DNA of 64,000 bases from Chitinophaga nivalis (GCF_025989125.1 NZ_JAPDNR010000001.1:6994087-7058086); one strand, 5' to 3'. Shown: positions 45,872-54,036, numbered from the stretch's first letter. The notes: generated by a model not told the origin, from the letters alone. Numbers and translations are program-made.

Positions 45872-45919
45872 ACTGTTTCCCGGCAGCACAGGGCTCCCCT
45901 GTACCTGCCGGAAAACAGT
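45872..45919 (-). other. Intercistronic hairpin between the two GMC genes
   Basis: On the minus strand, a stem of 22 pairs (including two G-U) with one bulged G and a 3-nt loop (GAG) fills 48 nt of the 68-nt gap; the outer arms begin ACTGTTTTCCGGCAG and end GGGAAACAGT. No T-run follows, so it is more likely a stabilising or processing structure than a terminator. Confidence 0.7.
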
Positions 45920-45925
45920 GGCTTA

Positions 45926-47623
45926 TCAGATATTTCCTTTCTTCAGTTCTTTTACAGCATAGTCCACCGCTCTTGCTGTCAACGCCATATAGGTCAGGGA
46001 TGGATTGACGCAGGAGGCGGAAGTCATGGAGGCGCCATCCGTTACAAATACATTCTTCACAGCATGCATCTGGTTAAAACCATTGAGTACGGAGGTTTTC
46101 GGATCACGTCCCATACGGGCGGTACCCATTTCGTGAATGGCCATGCCCGGATAGGAACCGTTGTCGTAAGTTTTTACATCTTTCAGACCGGCAGCTTCCA
46201 GCATTTCTGCGGCATCGTTCATCATATCTTTCCGCATCTTGTTTTCATTCTCTTTGAACTCCGCATCAAATTTCAGCACCGGCTGGCCCCAGGCATCTTT
46301 CACACTGGTATCCAGGGTAACCCGGTTATCTTCATAAGGCAGGCATTCTCCAAAACCACCTAATCCCAAACTCCATTTACCGGGTTCGGTCAGCATGTCT
46401 TTGAAATCTTTGCCCACGCCCATTTCGGCAATACCCCTGCTCCAGCCAGAGCGGCTGGCACCACCCTGGTAACCAAAGCCACGGATATAATCCCTTTTAT
46501 CGTTGCCGATATTACGGTAACGCGGGATATAAATACCATTGGCCCGGCGGCCGAAGTAATACTTATCTTCATATCCTTCTGCAGTACCATAGGCGCCTGT
46601 ACGAAAATGGTGATCCATCAGGTATTTACCCAATACGCCACTATCATTTCCCAGCCCGTTCGGGAAACGGGAAGAAACGGAGTTCATCATCACAAAAGTA
46701 GACCCCAGTGTAGAGCCATTGATGAAGATGATTTTAGCGTAGTATTCCACCATTTCCTTGGTGTGCTTGTCAATCACTTTTACGCCGGTAGCTTTTCCTT
46801 GTTTTTCGTCATAGATAACGGAGTTCACAATGGAATCCGGACGCAGGGTGAGGTTACCGGTAGCCATGGCAGCCGGCAAGGTAGAAGACTGTGTACTGAA
46901 ATAGGCGCCAAACGGACAACCGCGGCTACACAGATTCCGGTATTGGCAGCTGCCCCGCCCAGGCAGCGGCTGGGTAATGTTGGCCACCCTGCCCATGGTA
47001 ATGATACGGCCTTTAAAAGCAGATTCCACGCGTTTCTTTACATCTTTCTCCACACAGTTCATTTCCATGGCAGGCATGAACTGTCCGTCCGGTAACTGTG
47101 GCAATCCTTCCCGGGTACCGCTGATACCGGCAAATTTTTCCACATAATCGTACCAGGGGGCAATATCTTTATACCGGATCGGCCAGTCTACGGCGATGCC
47201 ATCTTTCCCGTTGGCTTCAAAGTCCATATCGCTAAGGCGGTAGGACTGCCGGCCCCACATGATGGATTTACCGCCCACGATATCCGGCCGATACCAGTCA
47301 AAACGTTTTACTTCGTTATAGGGACTTTCCGAATCGTTGATCCAGAATTTCTCGTTGTGTTCACTGTAAGGGTAGTCGCGCGCCAGTTTGGGATGGGTTT
47401 CGCGCTGATCTACCGTGATGCGGCCGCGGTGTTTGAATTCCCAGGGGTCTTTGGTAGCCGTATCATAATCCTTGATATGCTCCAGGGGTTTGCCCCGGTC
47501 GAGCATCAGTACTTTCAGGCCTTTTTCGGTCAGTTCTTTGGCAGCCCAGCCACCGCTGACACCAGAACCAATTACGATGGCATCATAGGTATTTTGTTCC
47601 TGCGCTTTGATATTGAGATTCAT
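45926..47623 (-). CDS. GMC family oxidoreductase, copy 1
   Basis: A 565-residue paralogue of the gene downstream. FAD motif VIGSGVSGGWAAKEL at about 17-31; three Cys at 226, 232 and 236 (CQYRNLCSRGC) in the same places; C-terminal HEMGTARMGRDPKTSVLNGFN and NPSLTYMALTARA. It follows the gluconate 2-dehydrogenase subunit 3-like gene, the usual small partner of membrane or periplasmic GMC dehydrogenases; a cytochrome c subunit is not in the window. Substrate unknown, probably a sugar or sugar acid. Confidence 0.88.
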   Translation of the reverse strand: MNLNIKAQEQNTYDAIVIGSGVSGGWAAKELTEKGLKVLMLDRGKPLEHIKDYDTATKDPWEFKHRGRITVDQRETHPKLARDYPYSEHNEKFWINDSESPYNEVKRFDWYRPDIVGGKSIMWGRQSYRLSDMDFEANGKDGIAVDWPIRYKDIAPWYDYVEKFAGISGTREGLPQLPDGQFMPAMEMNCVEKDVKKRVESAFKGRIITMGRVANITQPLPGRGSCQYRNLCSRGCPFGAYFSTQSSTLPAAMATGNLTLRPDSIVNSVIYDEKQGKATGVKVIDKHTKEMVEYYAKIIFINGSTLGSTFVMMNSVSSRFPNGLGNDSGVLGKYLMDHHFRTGAYGTAEGYEDKYYFGRRANGIYIPRYRNIGNDKRDYIRGFGYQGGASRSGWSRGIAEMGVGKDFKDMLTEPGKWSLGLGGFGECLPYEDNRVTLDTSVKDAWGQPVLKFDAEFKENENKMRKDMMNDAAEMLEAAGLKDVKTYDNGSYPGMAIHEMGTARMGRDPKTSVLNGFNQMHAVKNVFVTDGASMTSASCVNPSLTYMALTARAVDYAVKELKKGNI

Positions 47624-47660
47624 GGAATTTTAGGATTTAAGCGTAAATGAAACCGCCTTC

Positions 47661-47678
47661 AGCCGATAGCTGTCGGCT
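47661..47678. other. Small hairpin between subunit-3-like and GMC copy 1 genes
   Basis: AGCCGA / TCGGCT, a 6-bp stem with a 6-nt loop, followed by TTTAAA on the plus strand. It is one of two hairpins inside this three-gene unit. Confidence 0.4.
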
Positions 47679-47703
47679 TTAAACCGATTAAACGATCCTG
47701 TTA

Positions 47704-48279
47704 TCAGGAAGCCCAGGCTTTTTCCCCTTTCGTGTAGGGTATGCAGCCTTCATATTTACCAGGAACAGGAACATAGCGCAAGGCTTTGGTAGCACCCTGT
47801 TCAGAAGTAAAATACCCCAGCAGGGTCAGTTCTTTCAGTAGCTGGAAATGGTGTGGCGGGTCGTTTTCTTTTTTGTCTTTACGGTTGTTGTACTCCACCC
47901 GTTCTTTATCTATCTGGGTAAGCAGCTCGGTACGCTGTTGCGGCGTCAGTTCATTAAATCCGTTTTTAAACTGCTTTTTTGCGGCAGCATCAATTTTGGA
48001 GAGTCCCTCCAGGAAGCGCTCCTGGTCCTCTTTTTTGTAGCAGTCGTTTATCATGGTAATGATAAACTCTTCTACTTTCGCCTCTTTGGCGCCGGGTGTA
48101 TCTGTTTTGGGAATGATGGTTTCCGCTATTTCTGCCAGTAACGTTTTTGTTTCCGGCTTATGTAAATCATAACTTTTGGGAGCGGAACCTGTACAGCTTT
48201 CTAGCGCTGATAACGTGGAAGCGGAAATGGCAGTACCCAACAAAATCGCCACATTCCTGATTGCGTCTCTTCTGTGCAT
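47704..48279 (-). CDS. Gluconate 2-dehydrogenase subunit 3-like protein
   Basis: A 191-residue protein starting MHRRDAIRNVAILLG, with a twin-Arg-like pair and hydrophobic segment ending at SALESC, so it may be a Tat-exported lipoprotein. The later part (ETIIPKTDTPGAKEAKVEEFI, NDCYKKEDQERFLEGL) is typical of the small gamma/subunit-3 family of gluconate and related GMC dehydrogenases, which helps maturation or export of the flavoprotein. The open frame upstream of the chosen ATG is not signal-like. It heads the unit with the two GMC genes. Confidence 0.85.
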   Translation of the reverse strand: MHRRDAIRNVAILLGTAISASTLSALESCTGSAPKSYDLHKPETKTLLAEIAETIIPKTDTPGAKEAKVEEFIITMINDCYKKEDQERFLEGLSKIDAAAKKQFKNGFNELTPQQRTELLTQIDKERVEYNNRKDKKENDPPHHFQLLKELTLLGYFTSEQGATKALRYVPVPGKYEGCIPYTKGEKAWAS

Positions 48280-48390
48280 AAATGGTAAATTGATTTGACC
48301 TTTGGACAAGTTGAAAAAAATATTCTTAAAAACCAAATGTGGAATCAGAAATTACGGTTGACTGCAGCATCATTTCATCGTGGTCGTATA

Positions 48391-48412
48391 TAAAACAGCC
48401 TGCTCAGGCTGT
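48391..48412 (-). terminator. Hairpin with T-run between the subunit-3-like and transpeptidase genes
   Basis: ACAGCCTG / CAGGCTGT, an 8-bp stem with a 2-nt gap, followed on the minus strand by TTTTATATA. It probably ends transcripts coming from the transpeptidase gene upstream. A second stem TGCCGG/CCGGCA lies next to it (48420-48440). Confidence 0.55.
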
Positions 48413-48549
48413 CTGGCTGTTGCCGGGATTACCGGCATAAAAAAAGCGAAGAAAAAGCCGATATAACACCTGCTCCTGCTTCGCACTTTCGTTGTTGGTA
48501 TCTTTTCCTGCCGGGCAGCACCCTGTGTGGTACTGTGGTGGCGCTTTTA

Positions 48550-49299
48550 CTACATAATATATTTGCCTTTATCATCTACCAGTACAATCGGCAGGCGATG
48601 GTGTCTTTCAAAATAGTCGTACGCTGTTTTCAATTCTACCCAGAATTGCTGGGAAGAGTTATCTGTCAGGGTAACGGTACCCAGATAATCCATGGAACGG
48701 ATATTCCCGAACTTTACCGGGAATACGTGTACCGGGATAAAATCCTGGCCGGCATTTTTGGCATTTACCGCGAGGATGTATACCTCATCAATAAATTCAT
48801 CTGTCAAAGGAATGCATCCCACTGTAATACAGTTACCATGAATATAGATTTCTCCACCTGGTTTTTTCGGATCGCTCAGGATGCGGTCGGAAAAATTGGG
48901 ATAGTTGATACCCAGTGATAAATGATAGCTGCTATTGGGATTGAAATCGTTGATATAATAAAAACCTTCCGGTACCTGACGGTCGCCTTCCTTACGTTTG
49001 GGTCCCATCTTTCCGGAGAGGGTACACACGCGGTAGGATTTAAAGAGACGGAAAGTATCGGAGACGTTGTTTTTCACCCATATCTCCATTTCACTGTCCA
49101 GCTTAAAGGAGCGGACAAACATATATTTTGCAGGATATGTCAGCCCTTTCTTTTCAAATTCTTTCTTCAACAGTTCTTCCTTCTCACGGTATGCTTCTCC
49201 TACTTTAGGAAACATCTTCTGGTTATCGAGGAAAGATTGCTGGGCAAAAATTTTAGCTGTACCTAAGAGGATCAGGACTAAAACTACAAATCGCTTCAT
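48550..49299 (-). CDS. L,D-transpeptidase (YkuD family), exported
   Basis: Cell-wall enzyme of 249 residues with an N-terminal signal (MKRFVVLVLILLGTAKIFAQ). The catalytic motif is IYIHGNCITVGCIPL, where the first His and the Cys of VGC form the active site, matching the HxnS/TxGCh pattern of YkuD transpeptidases; SYHLSLGINYPN precedes it. It cross-links peptidoglycan or anchors proteins in the periplasm. It stands alone, with a hairpin downstream. Confidence 0.88.
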   Translation of the reverse strand: MKRFVVLVLILLGTAKIFAQQSFLDNQKMFPKVGEAYREKEELLKKEFEKKGLTYPAKYMFVRSFKLDSEMEIWVKNNVSDTFRLFKSYRVCTLSGKMGPKRKEGDRQVPEGFYYINDFNPNSSYHLSLGINYPNFSDRILSDPKKPGGEIYIHGNCITVGCIPLTDEFIDEVYILAVNAKNAGQDFIPVHVFPVKFGNIRSMDYLGTVTLTDNSSQQFWVELKTAYDYFERHHRLPIVLVDDKGKYIM

Positions 49300-49324
49300 A
49301 TCTATTTCAACAAAGTTTAAATAT

Positions 49325-49513
49325 TTACACCAGGTTTATGTAGGCAAGATAAAACAATAATAAAGCAAAAATGAAATATATTATCATGCCTACTTTCCGG
49401 TTAGCGATCTTCAGGATATAATGTCGGTGCCCCTGATAAATCAATATAGCCGTAAAGGCCTGAAAAATCCCACCTAATAAAAACAATACGCCAAACAGCA
49501 CTTGTATGCTCAT
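49325..49513 (-). CDS. Small two-helix membrane protein, unknown
   Basis: A 62-residue protein with two hydrophobic helices (IQVLFGVLFLLGGIFQAFTA and GMIIYFIFALLLFYLAY) joined by a short basic loop with RHYILKIANRK. The start and balanced helices look like a real gene, but I know no family. It lies 25 nt upstream of the transpeptidase on the same strand and may be co-transcribed. Confidence 0.6.
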   Translation of the reverse strand: MSIQVLFGVLFLLGGIFQAFTAILIYQGHRHYILKIANRKVGMIIYFIFALLLFYLAYINLV

Positions 49514-49587
49514 AAAAACGGAACAATTGATTGAATATTGCCTGTAAAGTTAAGAGATTATCAGGGGATTGCCGTACAAAATCCAGG

Positions 49588-50406
49588 TTATAGTTTCACC
49601 CATTCCATTTTAGCCACGGTTTGATCCATACCTGAACTGAAAGTGCCCCGCACCGGATATTTGCCGGCGTTGTAGGCATAAGAGTAGGTGTTGGTAATCA
49701 CGCGGGAAGAATGTGGTGTGCTGATACTTTCAGACAGTACGTTGTGGGCAGACAGGTTCGGTGCAGTGGCATCCAGGAGGCTGGCCAGTTCAGGATGTTG
49801 CAGCTGCGGGTTTTGTCTGTTGTCATACGTGTAGCTAACGGAAGACACAGGCATGAATTTGCTGTTACCTGGTAATTTAGCGTAGTTGTCCATCTGGCTT
49901 ACATCGCCTTTTTCGTTCCAGGTGTATTCCTGGTAGCCGTTGTTTTCCAGTGTGTTTTTAGCAGCATTTTTAGAGAACTGGTAGCGGGTAGCCAGTTTAC
50001 CATCATTATTATATACCAGTGAATCGTACGCATAAACGGCGCCGTCGCGGTAGTAACTGATTTTAGCTACTTTATCGCCGGTACCGGCGTAGTCGAATGA
50101 CAGGTACAGATCTCCGGTAGTGGTTTGCTCGTCGTCGGCCAGCAGGCTTTTTACGAGACGGCCGTTTTCGTATACCGGCAGTTGTACATCACTATAGGAG
50201 GCATTCTCCGTTTTGTGCTGCTGTACAATCTTTTTGATGGTTTTATCTGCATTGTATTCCAGCAGCATTTGTCCTGCGGGGGAAGATACTTTATGCAGAT
50301 AAGTGTTGTGGGGATTGTCGCCTTCCGGCCGGAAGCTGGAAAAAGTTACTACGGACGACAATAAAGCGGCAAAGATTGCCCCTTGGGCAATGAACTTGTT
50401 GTGCAT
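49588..50406 (-). CDS. Secreted protein with repeated Tyr/Asp strand motifs, unknown
   Basis: A 272-residue protein with a signal peptide (AIFAALLSSVVTFSS). The mature part repeats short beta motifs such as LEYNADKTIKKIV, YENGRLVKSLL, VYNNDGKLATRY and TWNEKGDVSQM, like YD/RHS-type or DUF4595-like repeats of Bacteroidota secreted proteins. The repeats probably form a beta-rich fold. Neither enzyme motif nor partner is visible. Confidence 0.6.
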   Translation of the reverse strand: MHNKFIAQGAIFAALLSSVVTFSSFRPEGDNPHNTYLHKVSSPAGQMLLEYNADKTIKKIVQQHKTENASYSDVQLPVYENGRLVKSLLADDEQTTTGDLYLSFDYAGTGDKVAKISYYRDGAVYAYDSLVYNNDGKLATRYQFSKNAAKNTLENNGYQEYTWNEKGDVSQMDNYAKLPGNSKFMPVSSVSYTYDNRQNPQLQHPELASLLDATAPNLSAHNVLSESISTPHSSRVITNTYSYAYNAGKYPVRGTFSSGMDQTVAKMEWVKL

Positions 50407-50729
50407 AGGTGCTCTGTATTAATTTTGGGCTAATATATAATGAAAATCGTACCAAAACCTCCCGTTTTAAGTGGGACACGTCACACATGGGTTATACAGT
50501 AATATTTTTTGTATAATCCATATTTTACATATTAAATATAATAATAAATTATTTAAAATAATAAAAAATCCGTTCCGGGAAACCGGAACGGACTGGAGTT
50601 GAATTTGTTGTAACCATTTCAGCCGGGCATTATGTGCGGGTCACCATCAGGGGATAACAAACCGGATGACCGGACGCCGGCATTTTTCTCTGCAGCAATA
50701 GATACATAGTTATCGATATGTTAACGATA
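50407..50729. other. 323-nt gap between the secreted protein and hpd genes
   Basis: AT-rich sequence around 50500-50570, then the hpd terminator hairpin at 50558-50592. Beyond this I see no gene or repeat; the promoter of the secreted protein gene should be near 50420-50480, without an exact consensus box. Confidence 0.5.
50558..50592 (-). terminator. Terminator of the hmgA-hpd operon
   Basis: A perfect 10-bp stem (TCCGTTCCGG / CCGGAACGGA) with a 4-nt loop, followed on the minus strand by TTTTTTATTATTTT. It lies 138 nt past the hpd stop codon. Confidence 0.8.
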
Positions 50730-51860
50730 TTACAGGTTACCGCGGAGCGCCTGTTCTCTTTCTATCGATTCAAACAGGGCCTTAAAATTACCTTTACCAA
50801 ACGACTGAGCTCCCTTCCGCTGAATAATCTCGAAGAATACAGTCGGCCGATCCTGCAAAGGCTTGGTGAAGATCTGCAACAGATACCCTTCATCATCCCG
50901 GTCTACCAGGATACCCAACTCTTGCAGCGGGCGGATATCTTCGTCGATTTTACCTACTCTATCCAGTACAGTCTCATAATAAGAAGAAGGTACCGTCAGG
51001 AACTCAACGCCTCTTTGCTGTAAATCCCCTACTGTTTTTACGATATCATTGGTAGCGATGGCTACGTGTTGTACACCTGGACCGCCGTAGAAGTCGAGAT
51101 ACTCTTCAATCTGAGATTTCTTTTTACCCTCTGCCGGTTCATTGATCGGGAATTTCACACGACCGTTACCGTTACTCATTACTTTACTCATCAAAGCAGA
51201 ATACTCGGTAGAGATATCACTGTCATCGAAAGAAATCAGGTTTTTGAAGCCCATTACTTTTTCGTAGTAATCTACCCAGGTATTCATTTCATTCCAGCCC
51301 ACATTACCCACGCAATGGTCTACATACAGTAAACCGGTATCGGCAGGGTTATAGGCAGTATTCCAGGCTTTATAACCCGGCAGGAAAAGGCCATTATAGT
51401 TTTTACGTTCGATGAACAGGTGTACGGTATCACCATAGGTGCGGATACCACTACGTACCACTTCACCGAATTCATCTTTTTCCACTACTGGTTCCAGGTA
51501 AGATACCGCACCACGTTTAACGGTTTCTTCATAAGCCAGGCGGGCATCATCTACCCACAGGGCTAATACTTTTACACCATCGCCATGTTCGGTTACGTGA
51601 GCTGTAATCTCACTCTCAGGAGATAAACTGGTTGTTAAAACGAAACGGATTTTCCCTTGTACCAATACATAGGAAGTACGATCTTTCACACCTGTTTCCG
51701 GTCCGGCATAGGCTAAAGACTGAAAACCAAAAGCTGTTTTGTAAAAATGGGCCGCCTGTTTGGCATTGCCAACATAAAATTCAATATAGTCTGTACCATT
51801 GAGTGGTAAGAAATCCTGCTGGCCGGTCACATTGCCAGGGGTAGCGAATACAGTTTCCAT
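50730..51860 (-). CDS. hpd: 4-hydroxyphenylpyruvate dioxygenase
   Basis: Non-haem iron dioxygenase of 376 residues converting 4-hydroxyphenylpyruvate to homogentisate in tyrosine breakdown. The two vicinal-oxygen-chelate domains are visible; the Fe-binding His and Glu segments include DHCVGNVGWNEM, GGPGVQHVAIATNDI and the terminal FFEIIQRKGAQSFGKGNFK. The downstream position after hmgA (54-nt gap) forms a two-gene catabolic operon. Confidence 0.96.
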   Translation of the reverse strand: METVFATPGNVTGQQDFLPLNGTDYIEFYVGNAKQAAHFYKTAFGFQSLAYAGPETGVKDRTSYVLVQGKIRFVLTTSLSPESEITAHVTEHGDGVKVLALWVDDARLAYEETVKRGAVSYLEPVVEKDEFGEVVRSGIRTYGDTVHLFIERKNYNGLFLPGYKAWNTAYNPADTGLLYVDHCVGNVGWNEMNTWVDYYEKVMGFKNLISFDDSDISTEYSALMSKVMSNGNGRVKFPINEPAEGKKKSQIEEYLDFYGGPGVQHVAIATNDIVKTVGDLQQRGVEFLTVPSSYYETVLDRVGKIDEDIRPLQELGILVDRDDEGYLLQIFTKPLQDRPTVFFEIIQRKGAQSFGKGNFKALFESIEREQALRGNL

Positions 51861-51914
51861 GACGTTTAAATGTTTTGGTGTGTAAGTTTATTTTGGTGTA
51901 TGATTTTCATGCTT

Positions 51915-53072
51915 TTATTCTGCCCAGCTCATTACATAGCTGTCGTCTTCAATGCCCAATGCTGCTTCCGTAATCTGTAACGGATGGAAAGTATCCACCA
52001 TTACGGCCAGTTCTTTGGTTTCTTTTGCACCGATGCTTTTTTCCACAGCGCCCGGATGCGGTCCATGCGGAATACCTGCCGGATGCAGGGTGATCATGCC
52101 ACGCACCACATGTTTGCGGCTCATAAAATCACCATCTACATAATATAATACTTCATCACTATCGATGTTACTATGATTGTACGGCGCCGGAATAGCCTCC
52201 GGGTGATAATCAAACAAACGCGGACAGAAAGAACAAACGACAAAATTGCTGCCTTCAAAAGTCTGGTGTACCGGTGGCGGCTGATGTACGCGGCCGGTAA
52301 TCGGCTCAAAGTCATGAATGGAGAAGGCAAACGGATATTCACAGCCATCCCATCCAATCACATCAAAAGGATGATGCTTGTAATGAATCGGGTATACCAC
52401 GCCTTTCTTTTTGATGCGGATCAGGAAGTCGCCCTCCTGGTCTATCGTTTCCAGCTGTTCCGGCTGACGGATATCCCTTTCGCAGAAAGGAGCATGTTCC
52501 AGCAGCTGTCCGTATTTGCTCAGGTATCTTTTGGGATAACGGATAGGACTAAACGACTCCACAATAAACAGGCGGTTATCTTCCGTATCGAAGGTGATCT
52601 GATAAATAGTACCACGTGGCACAACCAGGTAGTCGCCATAGCCAAACTTCAGCTGACCATACTGGGTTTTCAGTACCCCGCTGCCTTCATGTACAAAAAT
52701 CATCTCGTCCGCATCGGCATTTTTATAGAAGTAATCTTCCATGCTTTTACGGGGAGCTGCCAGTACAATATGCAGGTCGTTATTAACCAGTACAGCTTTG
52801 CGGCTTTTCATAAAATCGTCTTCCGGTTGCACTTTAAAACCCTGGAAGCTACGATGTTTGAGCATTTTCTCTTCTGCCACTTTCGGCGCTACAGAGTAGG
52901 GTTCATCTACTTTCACAATTTCAGTAGGCGGATGACAATGATATAATAAACTGGAATTAGAAGAAAACCCTTCTGTCGAAAACAACTGCTCAGAATACAG
53001 CCGGCCATCCGCGTTACGGAACTGGGTATGGCGCTTGTGCGGTATTTGCCCTAGCTTATAATAATGTGGCAT
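51915..53072 (-). CDS. hmgA: Homogentisate 1,2-dioxygenase
   Basis: Opens the homogentisate ring to maleylacetoacetate. The 385-residue cupin protein is shorter than the about 430-residue proteobacterial enzyme, as is usual for the Bacteroidota form. Markers include HEGSGVLKTQYGQLKFGYGD, VPRGTIYQITF and PAGIPHGPHPGAVEKSIG, holding His/Glu iron ligands. First gene of the hmgA-hpd operon, with a long leader of about 325 nt that contains a mini-ORF and hairpins. Confidence 0.94.
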   Translation of the reverse strand: MPHYYKLGQIPHKRHTQFRNADGRLYSEQLFSTEGFSSNSSLLYHCHPPTEIVKVDEPYSVAPKVAEEKMLKHRSFQGFKVQPEDDFMKSRKAVLVNNDLHIVLAAPRKSMEDYFYKNADADEMIFVHEGSGVLKTQYGQLKFGYGDYLVVPRGTIYQITFDTEDNRLFIVESFSPIRYPKRYLSKYGQLLEHAPFCERDIRQPEQLETIDQEGDFLIRIKKKGVVYPIHYKHHPFDVIGWDGCEYPFAFSIHDFEPITGRVHQPPPVHQTFEGSNFVVCSFCPRLFDYHPEAIPAPYNHSNIDSDEVLYYVDGDFMSRKHVVRGMITLHPAGIPHGPHPGAVEKSIGAKETKELAVMVDTFHPLQITEAALGIEDDSYVMSWAE

Positions 53073-53192
53073 ATCAGGTTAATTAAAAATTTGCTTTGGT
53101 GTATGATATATAAAGACTGAATTGGTCTGTGATTCAAATATTAATGCTGCCTGACCTGCATGACTATACGCAACAACCGATGCTGACGATCA

Positions 53193-53210
53193 CATGTACC
53201 AGTGTACATG
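53193..53210. repeat. Inverted repeat in the hmgA leader (possible operator)
   Basis: CATGTAC-CAGT-GTACATG, a perfect 7-bp palindromic pair about 120 nt upstream of the hmgA ATG. It could be a regulator site on DNA or an RNA hairpin; no regulator gene is adjacent. Confidence 0.4.
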
Positions 53211-53240
53211 AAGAGGAATAGTATACTGATAATACTATTA

Positions 53241-53248
53241 CAAAGTTA
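53241..53248 (-). promoter_or_regulatory. -7 box (TAACTTTG), possible proximal hmgA promoter
   Basis: An exact TAnnTTTG match on the minus strand, 169 nt before the hmgA ATG. No clear -33 TTG at the proper distance. Confidence 0.35.
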
Positions 53249-53293
53249 CGGTATAAAAACAGGAAGAATAGCCGGTAGTGGCTGTAGGTGGAG

Positions 53294-53371
53294 TTATGCC
53301 AAAGTCGAATCCATGGCCAGCGTAGCCATGAGGAAGTAGTAGTTTAACTGACTGTTACTTGTATATTTCAA
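53294..53371 (-). CDS. Mini-ORF in the hmgA leader (possible leader peptide)
   Basis: A 25-codon frame from a TTG at 53371 to TAA at 53294 encodes a peptide with SQLNYYFLMATLAMDSTLA at its end; an internal ATG (53329) would give only 11 residues. It starts about 26 nt after the predicted distal transcription start. The aromatic run Tyr-Tyr-Phe is suggestive because the operon degrades tyrosine and phenylalanine, but that is inference. A CATGGC/GCCATG hairpin lies inside the frame. It may not be translated at all. Confidence 0.35.
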   Translation of the reverse strand: MKYTSNSQLNYYFLMATLAMDSTLA

Positions 53372-53751
53372 CGAAATGGACAAGAGTAATGATTTTGGAC
53401 AACTAAAGTTAATGATATTTCTTATCAAACCAACTAATATTAATGGATTGATAAAAAAAATTTCTTTCCGCTTCCTTCCTGCTTTTGCAGCTAAATATTT
53501 ATGACCGCAAAAGCGTTCTTATTTTTTACCGGCGACCAGCAAAAGTGGTTCTCCTTCATTTGTCACATTATTGTATACAATGGTTCTCTGAAAACCAGCA
53601 AAGAAAACACAATTTGTCATAAAATTGTCTTAAAAACAACTTAAAACATCCTCAAAAGATATATCAACAGGGTATTAAGTTTCAATAAATATTCCGTTAA
53701 CGGCTTCTTAAATCAATAAATACATCTTATATTGACGAAAAAATAATTAAA
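53372..53751. other. 380-nt AT-rich gap before the thr leader
   Basis: Contains the candidate distal hmgA promoter (53404-53433). A 48-codon plus-strand frame near 53501 shows no protein features. Nothing else is recognisable. Confidence 0.5.
53404..53433 (-). promoter_or_regulatory. Candidate distal promoter of hmgA-hpd
   Basis: Minus strand: TTG at 53433-53431, a 19-nt spacer, then TAACTTTA at 53411-53404 (one mismatch from TAnnTTTG). The start would be near 53397, just before the mini-ORF. Confidence 0.45.
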
Positions 53752-53952
53752 ATGTGTTTTTTTGAAACATTTCAAAATGTTAGCCTGTCACTTTTATTTA
53801 CCAGCTTAATTATAGACTTTTGTTATACAATCGTCATATTTAAAATAGTGCTACCCGTATTAACATATCAGCTTCCCTTCGCTCCCGTTCCCCAACCGGG
53901 ATCTACAGGCGCTATTATTACATCCATTATTACAACCCCACTGCGGGGTTAG
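53752..53952 (+). CDS. Probable threonine operon leader peptide
   Basis: Open frame of up to 66 codons ending about 85 nt before thrA. Its last codons are ATT ATT ACA TCC ATT ATT ACA ACC CCA, i.e. Ile-Ile-Thr-Ser-Ile-Ile-Thr-Thr-Pro, so seven of eight successive codons are Ile or Thr, the amino acids made by this pathway, as in thrL of enterobacteria. The N-terminal part is hydrophobic and not diagnostic; a GTG at 53848 would give a 34-residue peptide that fits a leader better. The final codons and TAG lie inside a GC hairpin. True start uncertain. Confidence 0.5.
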   Translation: MCFFETFQNVSLSLLFTSLIIDFCYTIVIFKIVLPVLTYQLPFAPVPQPGSTGAIITSIITTPLRG

Positions 53953-53957
53953 TTTTC
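53934..53957 (+). promoter_or_regulatory. Candidate thr attenuator hairpin
   Basis: AACCCC / GGGGTT (6 bp, 5-nt loop, 53934-53950) followed by AGTTTTC, overlapping the last codons of the Ile/Thr-rich frame. Upstream, a 7-bp bulged stem at 53883-53901 displays a CCCC loop that could compete for the GGGG arm. Downstream, ACCACC/GGTGGT (53972-53986) is another stem. This mix of alternative hairpins fits transcription attenuation; which one terminates is not certain. Confidence 0.45.
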
Positions 53958-54036
53958 ACATATCATCCAACGACCACCACTGGTGGTAACTACCGGAAAA
54001 AACCGGAACATTTCTGTCTATAAATTTTAACTCCCC

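Noticed and set aside
53844..54022. Another frame before thrA reading His-Pro-Thr-Thr-Thr-Thr-Gly-Gly near 53965-53985
   Set aside because: The frame has no ATG, GTG or TTG start after its preceding stop, so the four Thr codons (ACG ACC ACC ACT) are more likely part of the ACCACC/GGTGGT hairpin than a leader peptide.
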